The notes under the pieces: model-generated
Told to the model about the DNA's origin: nothing
Database searches by the model: none
The model's input: only the letters and a program-made list of their open reading frames with translations
In this document: piece by piece, positions 1 through 8,524 of the stretch
How the letters are laid out: every line of letters starts with the position of its first letter
Position numbering within the stretch: position 1 is the first letter of the stretch
Origin: Gnetum montanum
Lineage: Eukaryota > Streptophyta > Gnetopsida > Gnetales > Gnetaceae
Direction of reading: 5' to 3'
Assembly (NCBI GenBank): GCA_015680685.1
Contig: MNCI01005962.1
Span: 92,339-123,233 of the forward strand
DNA length: 30,895 nucleotides
Translations under genes and position numbers: made by a program

Positions 1-568
1 TCCGCCATGACTCACACATTCACTTGTTCATTGCTGGTTTTTGCTCTTTTTCCATCGCTGGATTCTTTTGATGCATAGGTTTCCTTTCTTGTGTTTTCTT
101 GCCGTAAGATTTAGGTTAGGCTTGAACTTAGATGTAGTTGCTCTAAACTTTAAGGAGTCCTAAGGTTTTCCCTGGTATGCCTAGGAAGATATGGTTTCGT
201 GGTTTAGAAGGATGAGCATTGAGCCTGTTTAGTTGAATAAGCATTAAGCTTATTGGTAATGACCCTTTACCTTCTTGTAGTTACATTATGAAACTGAAAC
301 TAAGGATTTTATTAAGTCCAGAGACCAAAAATGATTTATTGAATAGAAAGTACATTCATCTTATGGAAAATAAAAATAAATTAAACAAAGTGCTAAGGAC
401 CACCAGATATAACAAAAATAAGTAATAAAAACTTTTTGCTGAAGCGGACATGATGAGTTAAAGAGACAAATAAGAAATGCATGGTACTCATCCTCAAGAC
501 ATTATAACATTATCCATTTGGCCCATGCTCAGTATTATTGCAATAGTTGTCAATAACTCTTTCACTAA
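1..568. other. AT-rich stretch without a recognisable gene
   Basis: No coding region, RNA gene or element was recognised here. If the trihelix exons downstream form a real gene, this is probably intron sequence of that gene, because the first half of the DNA-binding domain is not present anywhere between base 1 and the first exon-like block at 1157. Confidence 0.4.
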
Positions 569-690
569 GATCTAGCAGTAGTAGCATTCTTTTAGAAGAA
601 ATAGCATTTCCTGGATCTAGCAGTAGTAGCATTCTTTCAGAAGAAATAGCATTTCCTAGCATTCTTTTAGAAGAAGTAGCATTTCGTGGT
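569..690. repeat. Short tandem repeat, 45-bp unit
   Basis: Two units of about 45 bp begin with GATCTAGCAGTAGTAGCATT at 569 and 614. A third, shortened unit starting near 657 lacks about 15 bases, so its spacing is 30 bp. The units differ by only a few bases. The repeat makes the short minus-strand reading frame at 510-725 look internally repetitive; I do not regard that frame as a gene. Confidence 0.85.
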
Positions 691-874
691 TCATGAATAA
701 CATGAGCAGCTGACCCACAAAACAAAACAAATACATTTCAGCATTTATGATACTGTTGTCTGGTTTTCCTTTTACTCGTTGCTTCCTGAAAAAAGTCCCG
801 GTAGCAACAGCATCATCCCACAGTTCCCACTCATACCCATTATTGCAGTCGCTATCGAGAACTGTTGCAACTCT
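657..874 (-). other. Unrecognised coding-like stretch
   Basis: On the minus strand the frame is open from base 874 to a TAG at 657-659, about 72 codons. Its first half is unusually protein-like: it reads DSDCNNGYEWELWDDAVATG followed by TFFRKQRVKGKPDN. Base composition is more GC-rich than the surrounding intron-like DNA. The frame has no ATG near its upstream end and the 3' part runs into the tandem repeat, so at most this is an exon or a gene fragment. Splice-like signals are present (TTTTTTCAG inside it and CGA|GTAAAA just after) but do not define one clear model. I do not recognise the protein and assign no function. Confidence 0.25.
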
Positions 875-1156
875 TCACATAGGGTGACCCTTAATTCCTT
901 AAAAAAAAAAAAATTCTCAGGTTTTTAAGGTCAGTCTTGAGTGCGGTAGCTTTCCTCAATTATTTCAAGTATCTGTCGTTACCGGAAGCAGAAAATTCTA
1001 AAAGAAACTGCTGTGCTGTAGGAATGAAAAATCATGAATTTTCCACCGTGATGGAAACATCAGATGTAACTAAACGTTTTATGTTTCACTGTGAATTATG
1101 AAAACACAGCTGTAACTAAACGTTTTATGCGTTTTCTGTCTTTTGTTTGTTGCCAG

Positions 1157-1310
1157 TAGGATGGAGCAGCTGGGCTACCACAGGAGCGCTAAAAAATGTA
1201 AGGAGAAGTTCCACAACGTCTCCAAATACTACAAACGAACCAGGAAGGACCCCAGAAACAGCAAAAGCAAGAATCACGATTTTATAGCACATAATAATTA
1301 CTGCATGAAG
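1157..1310 (+). CDS. Trihelix transcription factor, exon with second half of the DNA-binding domain
   Basis: The translation from 1158 contains RMEQLGYHRSAKKCKEKF followed by NVSKYYKRTRK, which matches the end of the trihelix (GT-2-like) DNA-binding domain: the third helix and the basic KCKEKF/YYKRT region. Such proteins are plant nuclear transcription factors that bind GT-elements. The block is preceded by TTTGTTTGTTGCCAG (acceptor ending at 1156) and followed by AAG|GTATTT (donor at 1311), so I read it as an internal exon. It starts with one base of a split codon and ends in phase 0. Helices 1 and 2, with their conserved tryptophans, must lie in an upstream exon outside the window. The last 15 or so residues before the donor match the family poorly, so decay is possible. 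Confidence 0.65.
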
Positions 1311-1575
1311 GTATTTGTGCTACCGAATTCATCATAGAGAAACACATTGAGCCTATTTCAGACCCATTCTAACAGTTTTAACGAAGCTTTTCTTGAATTT
1401 TTAAAACGTATCTATTGCATTATAGAAAAATATAATGCTATGAGATTTCAAAGCATCATTTTTTAAAAAATTAAGATGGTAACATTTTTCATGATTCCTA
1501 AGATTTGGATTCACAAGACTCTAAATAGGCTCAGCAGAGACATTCTCTTGAATCCAGTTATTTTAAATGCTGTAA

Positions 1576-1762
1576 ATCACTTCCTCCTTGCCATGGTTTA
1601 TTTGTTAAAATACTATCATGATAAACTACCACACAATCATATCTGAAAGAAAGAGGCATTATCAACAATAATGTTTGTGCCAGGTGTGGGTATATGGACT
1701 GAGACTCCTGAACACATTTTTCTTCTATGTTCTTTTGCACAATCATTTTCCAGAGGGATTTT
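1576..1762 (+). pseudogene. Fossil LINE reverse-transcriptase zinc-binding domain (zf-RVT)
   Basis: Two adjacent reading frames together spell the zinc-binding domain found after the reverse transcriptase in plant LINE elements. One frame reads KERGIINNNVCARCGYMD (about 1645-1698), with the CxxC pair. The next frame reads ETPEHIFLLCSFAQSF (about 1700-1750), with the HxxxxC pair and the typical CSFA ending. A single frameshift separates the two halves, and a further shift with a stop precedes them. No flanking reverse transcriptase or tail was recognised, so this is a short relic of about 190 bp inside the inferred intron. It is unrelated in base composition to the GC-rich LINE at 5523-7425. 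Confidence 0.6.
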
Positions 1763-2152
1763 GGTTGGTAGTTGCCTTCTATTCTTTATTCCAACTACTT
1801 CCATGAGCTTCTAGAACTTGAGCCAATGGTAATACTCAAGGTAAGTGTTTTGGAGGTCTCTTGCTTTGCTAGCTCTATAAGTTGTGGATTTGTGGAAAGC
1901 AATTTAAGTGTTTCATGATAGCAAAACTCCTGTTTCTTCTATTGCTATTTTTTGTTTGTGAAAATTATATTGGAAAATAATATAATTAAACTTTTGCTTT
2001 GATTATGGTTTTTAATGGGTACCCTGGGCACAATAGATCAAGTTTCCTTGTTCTCCCCAAAAAATAATAAATAATTTTTAAAATTAAAATTCATCAAAAT
2101 CAGTTTTATATCATTATATGAAATGAAACTTTATGACGTCTAAAGACTCATA

Positions 2153-2556
2153 GGATCTATTAGACATACATTATATTTTCATGAAAAATAGACTCTACAA
2201 ATGGACCAAGCACCAATGGGAGCATCAAAAACAAATCATACATGCTTTTTGTTATAACAAACTGGTAGTCATAGCACAAGAAAGAAACACATGTAACTAA
2301 TTTTTAAGGGCTCATAATCTGCACAATCTACATATTCACTCTTCTCCGAGTCAAATCACTTTTCCACTTTCAATTCTAAAATGATGAAAACTTAGGAGTT
2401 GAACCCATTTTTCACTTTTAATTTTAAGATGATGAGAACTTAGGTAAAGCTTGCTAATAGTAGTCCAATATTTGATGGAATAGGAGCTGAGAGATAGTGA
2501 GCTTCTACATCTAGTTTATTAGATTTAATGTGGTGTACATAAAATTATCTCTCACA
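2153..2556 (+). repeat. Dispersed repeat, copy 1
   Basis: This 0.4-kb segment recurs in the same orientation at 4179-4555. Shared blocks include the stretch around TTATATTTTCATGAAAAATA, the block CATAGCACAAGAAAGAAACA and the block GTGAGCTTCTACATCTAGTT. The copies differ by many substitutions and small indels. No protein, LTR termini or inverted repeats were recognised, so the element type is unknown. Confidence 0.75.
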
Positions 2557-2614
2557 AGACTTCTTGGGGGGTTGAATCTATCTTCCACTTTTAATTCTAA
2601 GATGATGAGAACTT
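2360..2614 (+). repeat. Three short copies of a 35-bp motif
   Basis: A motif close to TTCCACTTTYAATTCTAAGA followed by TGATGAGAACTTA occurs at about 2360-2396, 2408-2443 and 2581-2614, and once more at 4410-4445 in the other dispersed-repeat copy. The extra copies suggest a local expansion inside or next to copy 1. Confidence 0.7.
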
Positions 2615-2942
2615 AACCTTGCTTCTTGCAAAAATTGCGGAGAGGGAATCCATCCTAGTCCTACTCAAGGACAAGTGCACTTAATTAGGTATTTTTATAT
2701 CATTATTATTTCCTCATCAAGAACACACATATATGAAATAAGCATAGGTGTGTTAAAGATAAAACTAATTGGGAAATTCAGAATCACTAATAAAAATTTT
2801 AAAGGCTAGATTCATGAACATTTGAGGTTCCAATAAAGCATCTTAGAAGTTTGAAACAGATCAACCAAGTCAATTGAAGAGCAATGAGTACTGTTACCAA
2901 AAAGGCTGCCATTTCATGCCATGTGATGTTATCTTTTTACAG

Positions 2943-3020
2943 GATTTCATGGAGAGGATGCTGATTCAGGTGACCCAAAAGCTGGAAGCCATGCAGAGCA
3001 GGCTCCTAGAGGAGCTGCAG
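2943..3020 (+). CDS. Trihelix transcription factor, coiled-coil exon (26 codons)
   Basis: It encodes DFMERMLIQVTQKLEAMQSR then LLEELQ. This resembles the helical region of GT-2-like proteins, in which F-E-x-L/M-M is followed by heptad-like spacing of Leu and Met and ends in FLE-LE. The acceptor TTATCTTTTTACAG and the donor CTGCAG|GTTGGT bound exactly 78 bases, so the exon is in phase 0 at both ends and continues in frame into the next block. The region probably mediates dimerisation, as inferred for this family. Confidence 0.65.
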
Positions 3021-3128
3021 GTTGGTATTATGTCGGATATCCTCGGTTCTTTACAAAAATCCATCGCTGACTTGCTATTTCTGTCACAAGAAAGACCACC
3101 TATATTTTTTCTTTGAACATTATTGCAG
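3021..3128 (+). other. Inferred 108-nt trihelix intron
   Basis: It is bounded by GTTGGT and a pyrimidine-rich TATTGCAG. Removing it joins ELQ to RMEEARAVREEAR, as expected for the continuous helix of the family. Its size is ordinary for plants. Confidence 0.55.
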
Positions 3129-3422
3129 AGGATGGAAGAAGCCCGAGCAGTCCGAGAGGAGGCACGGCTGAGGCAAAATATAGGCAAGCTGGCCTACGAA
3201 CAGCAGCGGCAGTTGGAGCATCAAGCCCTTGATGCTACTAAGGATGCTGCCTTCCTTACATTTATTAAAAATCTTAGAGGCTGCCCTGTGGAGGGGTCTT
3301 TGGGCTACTCAGGGTTCCATAGCTCTATGGATCTACGGGATAGGAAGAGGAAGATGATAATGAACATTATGATGATGATGAAGAAGAAGAAGATGAAAGA
3401 GCAACAGGAGGCCAAAGGTTGA
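3129..3422 (+). CDS. Trihelix transcription factor, 3' exon, possibly frameshifted
   Basis: The first 54 or so residues (RMEEARAVREEARLRQ, then a Gln-rich helix, then DATKDAAFLTFIKNLRG) match the conserved coiled-coil end of GT-2-like proteins, where a REEA-R block is followed by a (R/K)DAA-x-x-FL/I-x-x-L motif. After about 3300 the frame turns into Met- and Lys-rich low-complexity sequence and stops at 3420-3422. Another frame over the same bases (3344-3433) is strongly acidic, with GAT/GAA repeats, which resembles the acidic tails seen in some family members. A frameshift, or an unrecognised splice, may therefore lie between about 3300 and 3344. No second trihelix domain is visible downstream. 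The locus could be a working single-domain gene, a fragment or a pseudogene. Confidence 0.6.
   Translation, partial: RMEEARAVREEARLRQNIGKLAYEQQRQLEHQALDATKDAAFLTFIKNLRGCPVEGSLGYSGFHSSMDLRDRKRKMIMNIMMMMKKKKMKEQQEAKG
3354..3408 (+). repeat. GAT/GAA trinucleotide-rich tract
   Basis: Interrupted GAT and GAA triplets lie at the end of the trihelix 3' exon. Depending on frame they encode Met/Lys or Asp/Glu runs. Tracts like this change length easily and could be the cause of the frame problem. Confidence 0.7.
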
Positions 3423-3436
3423 TGAGGCTAGTATGA

Positions 3437-4178
3437 GGTGTATACTACCTCTGCCTTTACCACTACCTTTGCTCAGGCAAAACCACTCTCGAAGATAGGG
3501 CCCGGTGGAAATAAGAGGACATTGATAAGCAATTTCTATAAATCATGAAACTGAGGTTTTATTACATTGGAAGATCCAAAGATCTATTGGATATGCATTA
3601 CATTTTTTTTCATTAAAGTTAAATATATAGGAATAAACTCAAGAATAACTCAAAAAACATTTTTGAGTGAATATTTAATTTTTTCTAGTTTTTCTAAGAT
3701 TATGAAAAATTTTGATTTCAAGAAGATTATATTACACCTTGGTTTTAATGTGAGTTTGGAAATGGACATATAAATACAAATGCTTTATTATATCTTTGAA
3801 ATACATGAATTTTTTTACAAGATTTTGATATCTTCTTAATGAATCCTGAAAACTTCATTTAGGAAGTGACCTAGAAGAAATGTTTTGCTTAAATGCCATG
3901 TTTAAGTTTGGATAGCTAGTAGTGGGGAAAGATTGAACACAAAATAGGTTTTTTTGAAGTCATAGTATACAATAAGTCTATTCAATTTAGAAATCCTTGC
4001 AAAAGTATCCTTTGCTTAACCTCTCCACCTCTCTTAGACCTCCAAGTCTCTCTGAACCTATTTACAAAAATAGTTTCAATTATTTATTTATGTATTTTTG
4101 GGAGCATAAAACAATTCATGTTCATTTATTTATTCAATGAAGTCAAGATAATAATCAAAAAATTCAAGTCATGATTTC
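3437..4178. other. AT-rich stretch, nothing recognised
   Basis: The first bases could be the 3' untranslated region of the trihelix gene. No coding region, structured RNA or element end was recognised. Confidence 0.5.
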
Positions 4179-4555
4179 TAGATCTAGACATATATTATAT
4201 TTTCATGAAAAATAAAGATAGACTCTACAAATTGATCAAGCACTAATGGGGGGCATCAAAAATAAATCATACAAGCTTTTTGTTGTAACATTATAACATT
4301 GTATTAAATGGGTAGCCATAGCACAAGAAAGAAACACATGTAATTCATCTTCAAGGGTTCCTGATATGCACAACCTATAAATGCACTCTTCTTAGGGAAG
4401 CTGGATCCATCTTCCACCTTCAATTCTAAGATGATGAGAACTTAAGTGAAGCTTGTTGATAGCATTCTGGTATTTGATGGGAGTAGTAGTTGAAATAGTG
4501 AGCTTCTACATCTAGTTTATTAGATCTAATGTGGTGTCAATAAAGTTGCCTCTTG
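4179..4555 (+). repeat. Dispersed repeat, copy 2
   Basis: This is the direct partner of 2153-2556 and lies on the other side of the two 3' trihelix exons. It has one copy of the short TGATGAGAACTTAA motif where copy 1 has two or three. The same orientation on both sides of a gene segment recalls a pair of LTRs, but neither TG...CA ends nor a duplicated target site was found. Confidence 0.75.
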
Positions 4556-5506
4556 CCTTCTACATTAGTCGACATCTATGTTAAAATCTTTTGCTTGACT
4601 AGTTGGTGAATATGGTTAGGATTTTGATACACATCCTCCTAAGAGATATTCCATTTTCTCAACCATTGCATCCCCTAAAGATACCAACCACAATCTCACT
4701 AATCCTCAAGAACTTGCTTTAGAAAGTTTTTCTTGCATACCCTAACAAGAATTTAAAGGTAATTTTTATACATCCAATAAATAAACCAATAATTAAAAAC
4801 TCCAAAAAAATATTTGCTTGGTTTGAATAATGAATTGGGAAAACCTGGATAACTTGACAAAAGAACTCTAGCATATTTGTTAACAGTAAGTCCATATTAT
4901 ACACCACTCAACGTATTGAAAAAGATGGTTAAATCTTTTAAAATATATTTTTTGCAATATAATCAATGTTTCTAGGAGGCTTCAAGCTAAGTTTTAACTC
5001 TAACCCAAAGGCATAATTTCAAAATCATTAATAACAAATAAAGCATGAGGTAAATAAAGTTGTCACAGAGCACCAAACTAAAGAAAGTAAACAAAATATA
5101 CTATATTATTCATCATTTAAAGGTAATTTTTATACATACAATAAGGGACCTATAGGTTTCTTTTTGTTGGTGAATAGATTTATTTGTTTTAATAGTTGTT
5201 ACTTTGATTTTAATGTTTGTTAAAGTTTATTTTTTAATAAAATATTGAAGCTAAGTTCCAGGTCAAATTAGTTCAATATATAAGAGGAATGATGGTATAT
5301 CCACAAATCAGTGAAATAAAAATAAAGCATTTAGAATGTTCTAACAACAACAGATTGATTAGTACATTTTTTTAGTATAAGATAGAGTTGTAGTTAACTT
5401 CATTTTTCTTGAACAAGGCTAGGATGATGATGATAATGATTTTTTTTTTAAAGGATAGAGGAAGTTCAAAACACTTTGTATATACTTCAAATTCAATGCA
5501 TAAAGA
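4556..5506. other. AT-rich stretch with a 24-bp repeated word
   Basis: No gene was recognised. A word close to TTAAAGGTAATTTTTATACA occurs near 4752 and again near 5117. The rest appears to be anonymous intergenic DNA. Confidence 0.5.
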
Positions 5507-5522
5507 AATTAGTCTCATCATT
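5507..5522. repeat. LINE target-site duplication, left copy
   Basis: The 16-mer AATTAGTCTCATCATT is identical to 7426-7441. It sits directly beside the A-rich 3' tail of the minus-strand LINE. Confidence 0.92.
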
Positions 5523-5759
5523 TTATTTTATTTTAAAAGGTCAGGCGACTTTAAATTTCAAAAATTACGAAACAGCGCGGGCCAGGGCTGCCAGCCCCAC
5601 ACCAGTCAAGGAAATCCCTGCCACCCCCCCCAAAGAAAACAGAGCCCACACCGTGGCAAGAAGAAGAGCCCATGCCGTGGTAAGACGAAACCCCACCCTG
5701 GTCCCCCTGTCCGCCCGCGCCGGCAACCGGTCAGGAGACGATGACAGGCCTTAATTGTT

Positions 5760-5907
5760 GCCCAGACTGGGCTGTCCTTTCCCTTCCGNATCCGCCCTGC
5801 GACGTCTGTATTCGTCGATGATCTGGGCTATGCCGGTTCTGCGATTGTCGGGGGCACTCTCAATCCAGGCTCGCATTGAAAGTTCGGGTTTTGTTCCCCA
5901 CAAAAGT
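5760..5907 (-). pseudogene. LINE ORF2, C-terminal end
   Basis: The minus-strand frame reads LLWGTKPELSMRAWIESAP, then DNRRTGIAQIIDEYRRRRA. The RAWIESAP-type helix is what I would expect at the very end of a plant LINE ORF2, after the zinc-binding domain. It is separated from that domain by an AT-rich 132-base island. Confidence 0.6.
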
Positions 5908-6039
5908 CTGAAATGACAATATTGATTAAGCACATAAGTACGATTGCTTCGAGCATGCGCATGCCACTTGGTAATCCTAGCAACACTTAACATTTGGTAA
6001 CCCAGCAATGATATATGTGTTCAGGATGTGTATAAAAAN
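5908..6039 (-). other. AT-rich, intron-like island inside the LINE
   Basis: These 132 bases are AT-rich while the LINE on both sides is GC-rich. Read on the minus strand the island ends in TTAATCAATATTGTCATTTCAG: a branch-point-like TTAAT, a pyrimidine-leaning stretch and AG. It begins with an ambiguous base followed by TTTTTATA, which would be a donor if that base were G. Removing it joins DVA to T-LLWG in one frame. The alternatives are a small insertion or an assembly join; the ambiguous base at 6039 leaves this open. Confidence 0.35.
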
Positions 6040-6059
6040 GTGGCGACGTCCAGGGGGTG

Positions 6060-6596
6060 GTCCCGCCCTGCAAGGTGATCTCCCCACTCCCCCGCCGTGA
6101 TCGCGTCCGCCGTGATCGCGTCTGCTGCTGAATAGGAGGTGCAGGGATGGCGGGAGGAGCCATTGCGGAGGCAATTTCGTTCGATAGCCTCCAAAGTTTC
6201 CCTGCCAGGACATTGGCGGGGGGAGTGCCGCGAAAAGGCGATCATTCCTGGCCCTCCACAGGACCCAGAGCGCCGCCAGCGTTGCCGAGTTGCCTGAGAA
6301 CTCCGGGGATCGGAGCCCCACCCAACGCCAGAACTGCGTGATTACCTGACACTCGCTCACAAAGTGCTTCTGCGTTTCGGAATGCTGGTTGCACAAAGGG
6401 CACTGAGTATCAATGGCCATGCCCCGAGCCTGCAGCTCAGCGCGAACAGGGAGGGCCGGTGGAGGATAAGCCACCCAAAGGCTTTAATTTTTTCCGGGAG
6501 GATACCCTTCCACAGTCGTTTCCAGCGCGGATCAGCCGGGAACATCTTCTGCAGGAGCTGCCGGGGGTGCACGTGAATCTCCTCCCCGCTGCGCAT
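6060..6596 (-). pseudogene. LINE zf-RVT zinc-binding domain
   Basis: The first frame gives RWKRLWKGILPEKIKAFGWL (about 6540-6475), the conserved start of the domain. A neighbouring frame gives AELQARGMAIDTQCPLC (CxxC near 6391-6402), then HSETQKHFVSEC (HxxxxC near 6349-6366), then ALWVLWRARNDRLF. A further frame change near 6210 leads into RETLEAIERNCLRNG. The domain is thought to bind nucleic acid next to the reverse transcriptase. At least two frameshifts make it non-functional as it stands. A perfect 15-bp tandem (CCGCCGTGATCGCGT twice, 6092-6121) lies near its end. Confidence 0.85.
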
Positions 6597-6880
6597 CGTC
6601 CTTGCCTGGGCGCAACGCGAGAATCAGAATTGGCCGCCGTCCAGGGGCTGTATTTTGCCCGCAGGATCTGCACCCAGAGGGAAGGGTCCTCTCTGTCTGT
6701 GGCCAGGCGTTGGAGGAGCCGATGACGTCCCAGGGCCACTTCTAGGGAGAAGGGGAGAAGGCCTATCCCCCCAGTACCGGGGCCGCGCGATCTTAGACCA
6801 GGCCAATAGATGCATCTTTATCCCCCCCTTTCCGCCAGACCAAACGAAATTGCGGATTATCTGGTCAATCTTGTCGGTGA
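6437..6880 (-). pseudogene. LINE ORF2 linker between RT and zf-RVT
   Basis: It reads TDKIDQIIRNFVWSGGKG and HLLAWSKIARPRYWG, then in another frame QRLATDREDPSLWVQILRAK. These match the thumb and connection region of plant LINE reverse transcriptases, where an aromatic-rich F-x-W-G-G block precedes a W-x-x-x-x-x-P block and then an SLW-x-x-x-L-x-x-KY block. The change of frame after about 6760 marks an indel. Confidence 0.8.
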
Positions 6881-7412
6881 CGCCGGGGGCGGGGAGGCCA
6901 TCGAGGCAGCGAACCTCGCCATGGCCCCCAACACCGAGGACGCCAGCACCATTTTCCCCTTGCGAGACAGGAATGTGTTGGTCCAGTGGGCAGCTCGTTT
7001 CTGGATCCTTGCGATGAGCGCCTGCCAGGTTCACGGCCTGTGCCAGTTATGCATGGGGATGCCCAGATACTTCGCTTCCGCCTCCCCGGGAGAATCCCCA
7101 GGATTTGGACAATTTTGCTGTGCACCGCGGGGTGGGTGTGGGTGAAAAATACAGCCGATTTCCGGGGTTTGGGACCAGGCCCACTTCGCGGTGCATCCGG
7201 TCCAGCGCCCGCAGAATCGCCCTGGCCTGTGGAACCGCGGCCCTGGTGTAGAGCATGGTGTCATCCGCCAAGTGGGCGGAGAGACAATGGATGTCGTGCA
7301 CATTTAACCCCTGTACCCCTTCCTCCATACAATAAGTTTGCAGGAGGTCCATCGCCATCAGGAAGAGGAGCGGGAGTCTGCGACGGGTCCCATGAAAGCC
7401 CCACAATTGCGC
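6880..7412 (-). pseudogene. LINE reverse transcriptase, C-terminal half
   Basis: It begins with PLLFLMAMDLLQTYCMEEG, matching the reverse transcriptase segment just before the active site. It reaches ADDT at about 7254-7265, the motif C aspartate pair (family form FADD; here LADD), and continues with LDRMHREVGLVPN and NRLYFSP. Palm motifs A and B1 are missing because the element is truncated. The block GTRRRLPLLF is a few residues shorter than the usual G-x-RQGCPLSPLLF, so a small deletion is likely. Confidence 0.85.
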
Positions 7413-7425
7413 GTCGTGGCTTCGG

Positions 7426-7441
7426 AATTAGTCTCATCATT
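7426..7441. repeat. LINE target-site duplication, right copy
   Basis: It is identical over 16 bases to 5507-5522 and marks the 5' junction of the minus-strand LINE. Confidence 0.92.
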
Positions 7442-8524
7442 GGATATTAAGCAATAATTATTTTTTATTTTGGTGCAACCATTTATTTGGTATGGATATA
7501 CTAGATGGGATCTTACTTTAGGAGATAAGCAAACTGAGAAAATCAAAAAAATTTAAAAGTTATTTTTGTTAGAGAAATTTAAAGTGAAATATCAAACACT
7601 ATATGGCATTATGCTCTAGAAGGTTAAATTAATTTCATTGAAAGCAAAGGCTCTTTATCAATTTGTTACTTATGTACATAATAGACCTCAAAATGTAAGA
7701 AATCAAATATCTAAATGTGAAAATTTTCTTACATCCTCATGGAAGCAAAAGATTAAGAGTGGTCTAAAAACATTAAAGCATAGTTGTAAAGATGGAACAT
7801 ATAAAAAGATTTTGATCTTGAGTAGTTGTATAAAATTGTTATGCAATAGGTAATGGAAAAACTTTGAGAACATATTACAGGAAAGAAGACGGTGGAGTCG
7901 AGGGGAGGGATTTGGAGGGTATTAGAAACGAAAACTTTTTTTGAATATATATACCTCTAAGACAATTAACTAGCATGATACTTTTATAGAACTTACATAG
8001 AACTTGCTATGATTTAATGCCATAATTTGAATTTCACTAATTTAATGCAACTATAAACCTTAAATATAAGGAAATTACAATATCCTTTTTGGAAAACATT
8101 GTTTTGCCTATAATATATTCTTTGGTGAAACTACAAATAGATTGTGTACTTCAAGATTCTTCTATAATTCTTTTTTATATAATTTTTTAAATTAAATATA
8201 GAATTAGAAATATTTCTCACACTTTATTGCTTAGGCTCTACATTTAAATTATGTTTTTGTTTGGTTTCACATTTTCAATCTTGCCTTTTAAAACATTTAT
8301 CTTGTTATTATCTACACTAAGGTTATTATGAGTTGGGATACTTAGTTCTCTAAATATCACTTTGATTATTTTGTTTACTATGACCCCTAATGTTTCTGAT
8401 TTCTTTATAATTTTTTTCTCACAAAAACCATTTAAATATAGACAATACCTGTGGGTATTTTGCACCTTTCATCTTCTTAATTGCCATGCTTTAATCATTC
8501 AAATTGCAGGGTAAGAGATTATAG
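7442..8524. other. AT-rich stretch, nothing recognised
   Basis: Short reading frames exist on both strands but none shows a protein family motif. No element ends were recognised. Confidence 0.5.

Larger units (their letters stand above)
1311..2942 (+). other. Inferred trihelix intron (1.6 kb)
   Basis: It runs from a GTATTT donor to the pyrimidine-rich acceptor TTATCTTTTTACAG. It holds a frameshifted LINE zinc-binding domain at about 1576-1762 and the first copy of a dispersed 0.4-kb repeat at 2153-2556. The remaining sequence is AT-rich and I see nothing else in it. The intron is inferred only from flanking exon homology and splice signals. Confidence 0.5.
5523..7425 (-). mobile_element. 5'-truncated, GC-rich LINE (non-LTR retrotransposon)
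   Basis: On the minus strand the segment carries, in order, the C-terminal part of a LINE reverse transcriptase, a linker, the zf-RVT zinc-binding domain and a short C-terminal region. It ends in an A-rich tail (TTTTAAAATAAAATAAA) next to a perfect 16-bp target-site duplication. The TSD, A-rich 3' end and truncation in the middle of the reverse transcriptase are the marks of target-primed reverse transcription that stopped early. The copy is about 1.9 kb; full plant LINEs are several kb. Its GC content is far above the roughly one-third GC of the flanks, and it is rich in CpG. Several frameshifts break the reading frame. Two single ambiguous bases (5790, 6039) lie within it. Confidence 0.93.

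Noticed and set aside
510-725. 71-codon minus-strand frame with repeated MLLLLD
   Set aside because: It is produced by translating the tandem repeat at 569-690.
4565-4640. Possible copia RNase H tail (a VDIYVKIFCLTSW-like reading)
   Set aside because: The resemblance covers only a few residues, with stops on both sides and no other copia domain nearby.
5409-5754. Plus-strand Pro/Arg-rich frames at the left end of the LINE
   Set aside because: They are antisense to the LINE 3' region. The Pro/Arg richness only reflects high GC.
6147-7450. Several long plus-strand frames across the GC-rich block
   Set aside because: GC-rich DNA has few stops by chance. The minus strand carries the LINE domains, so these are shadows.
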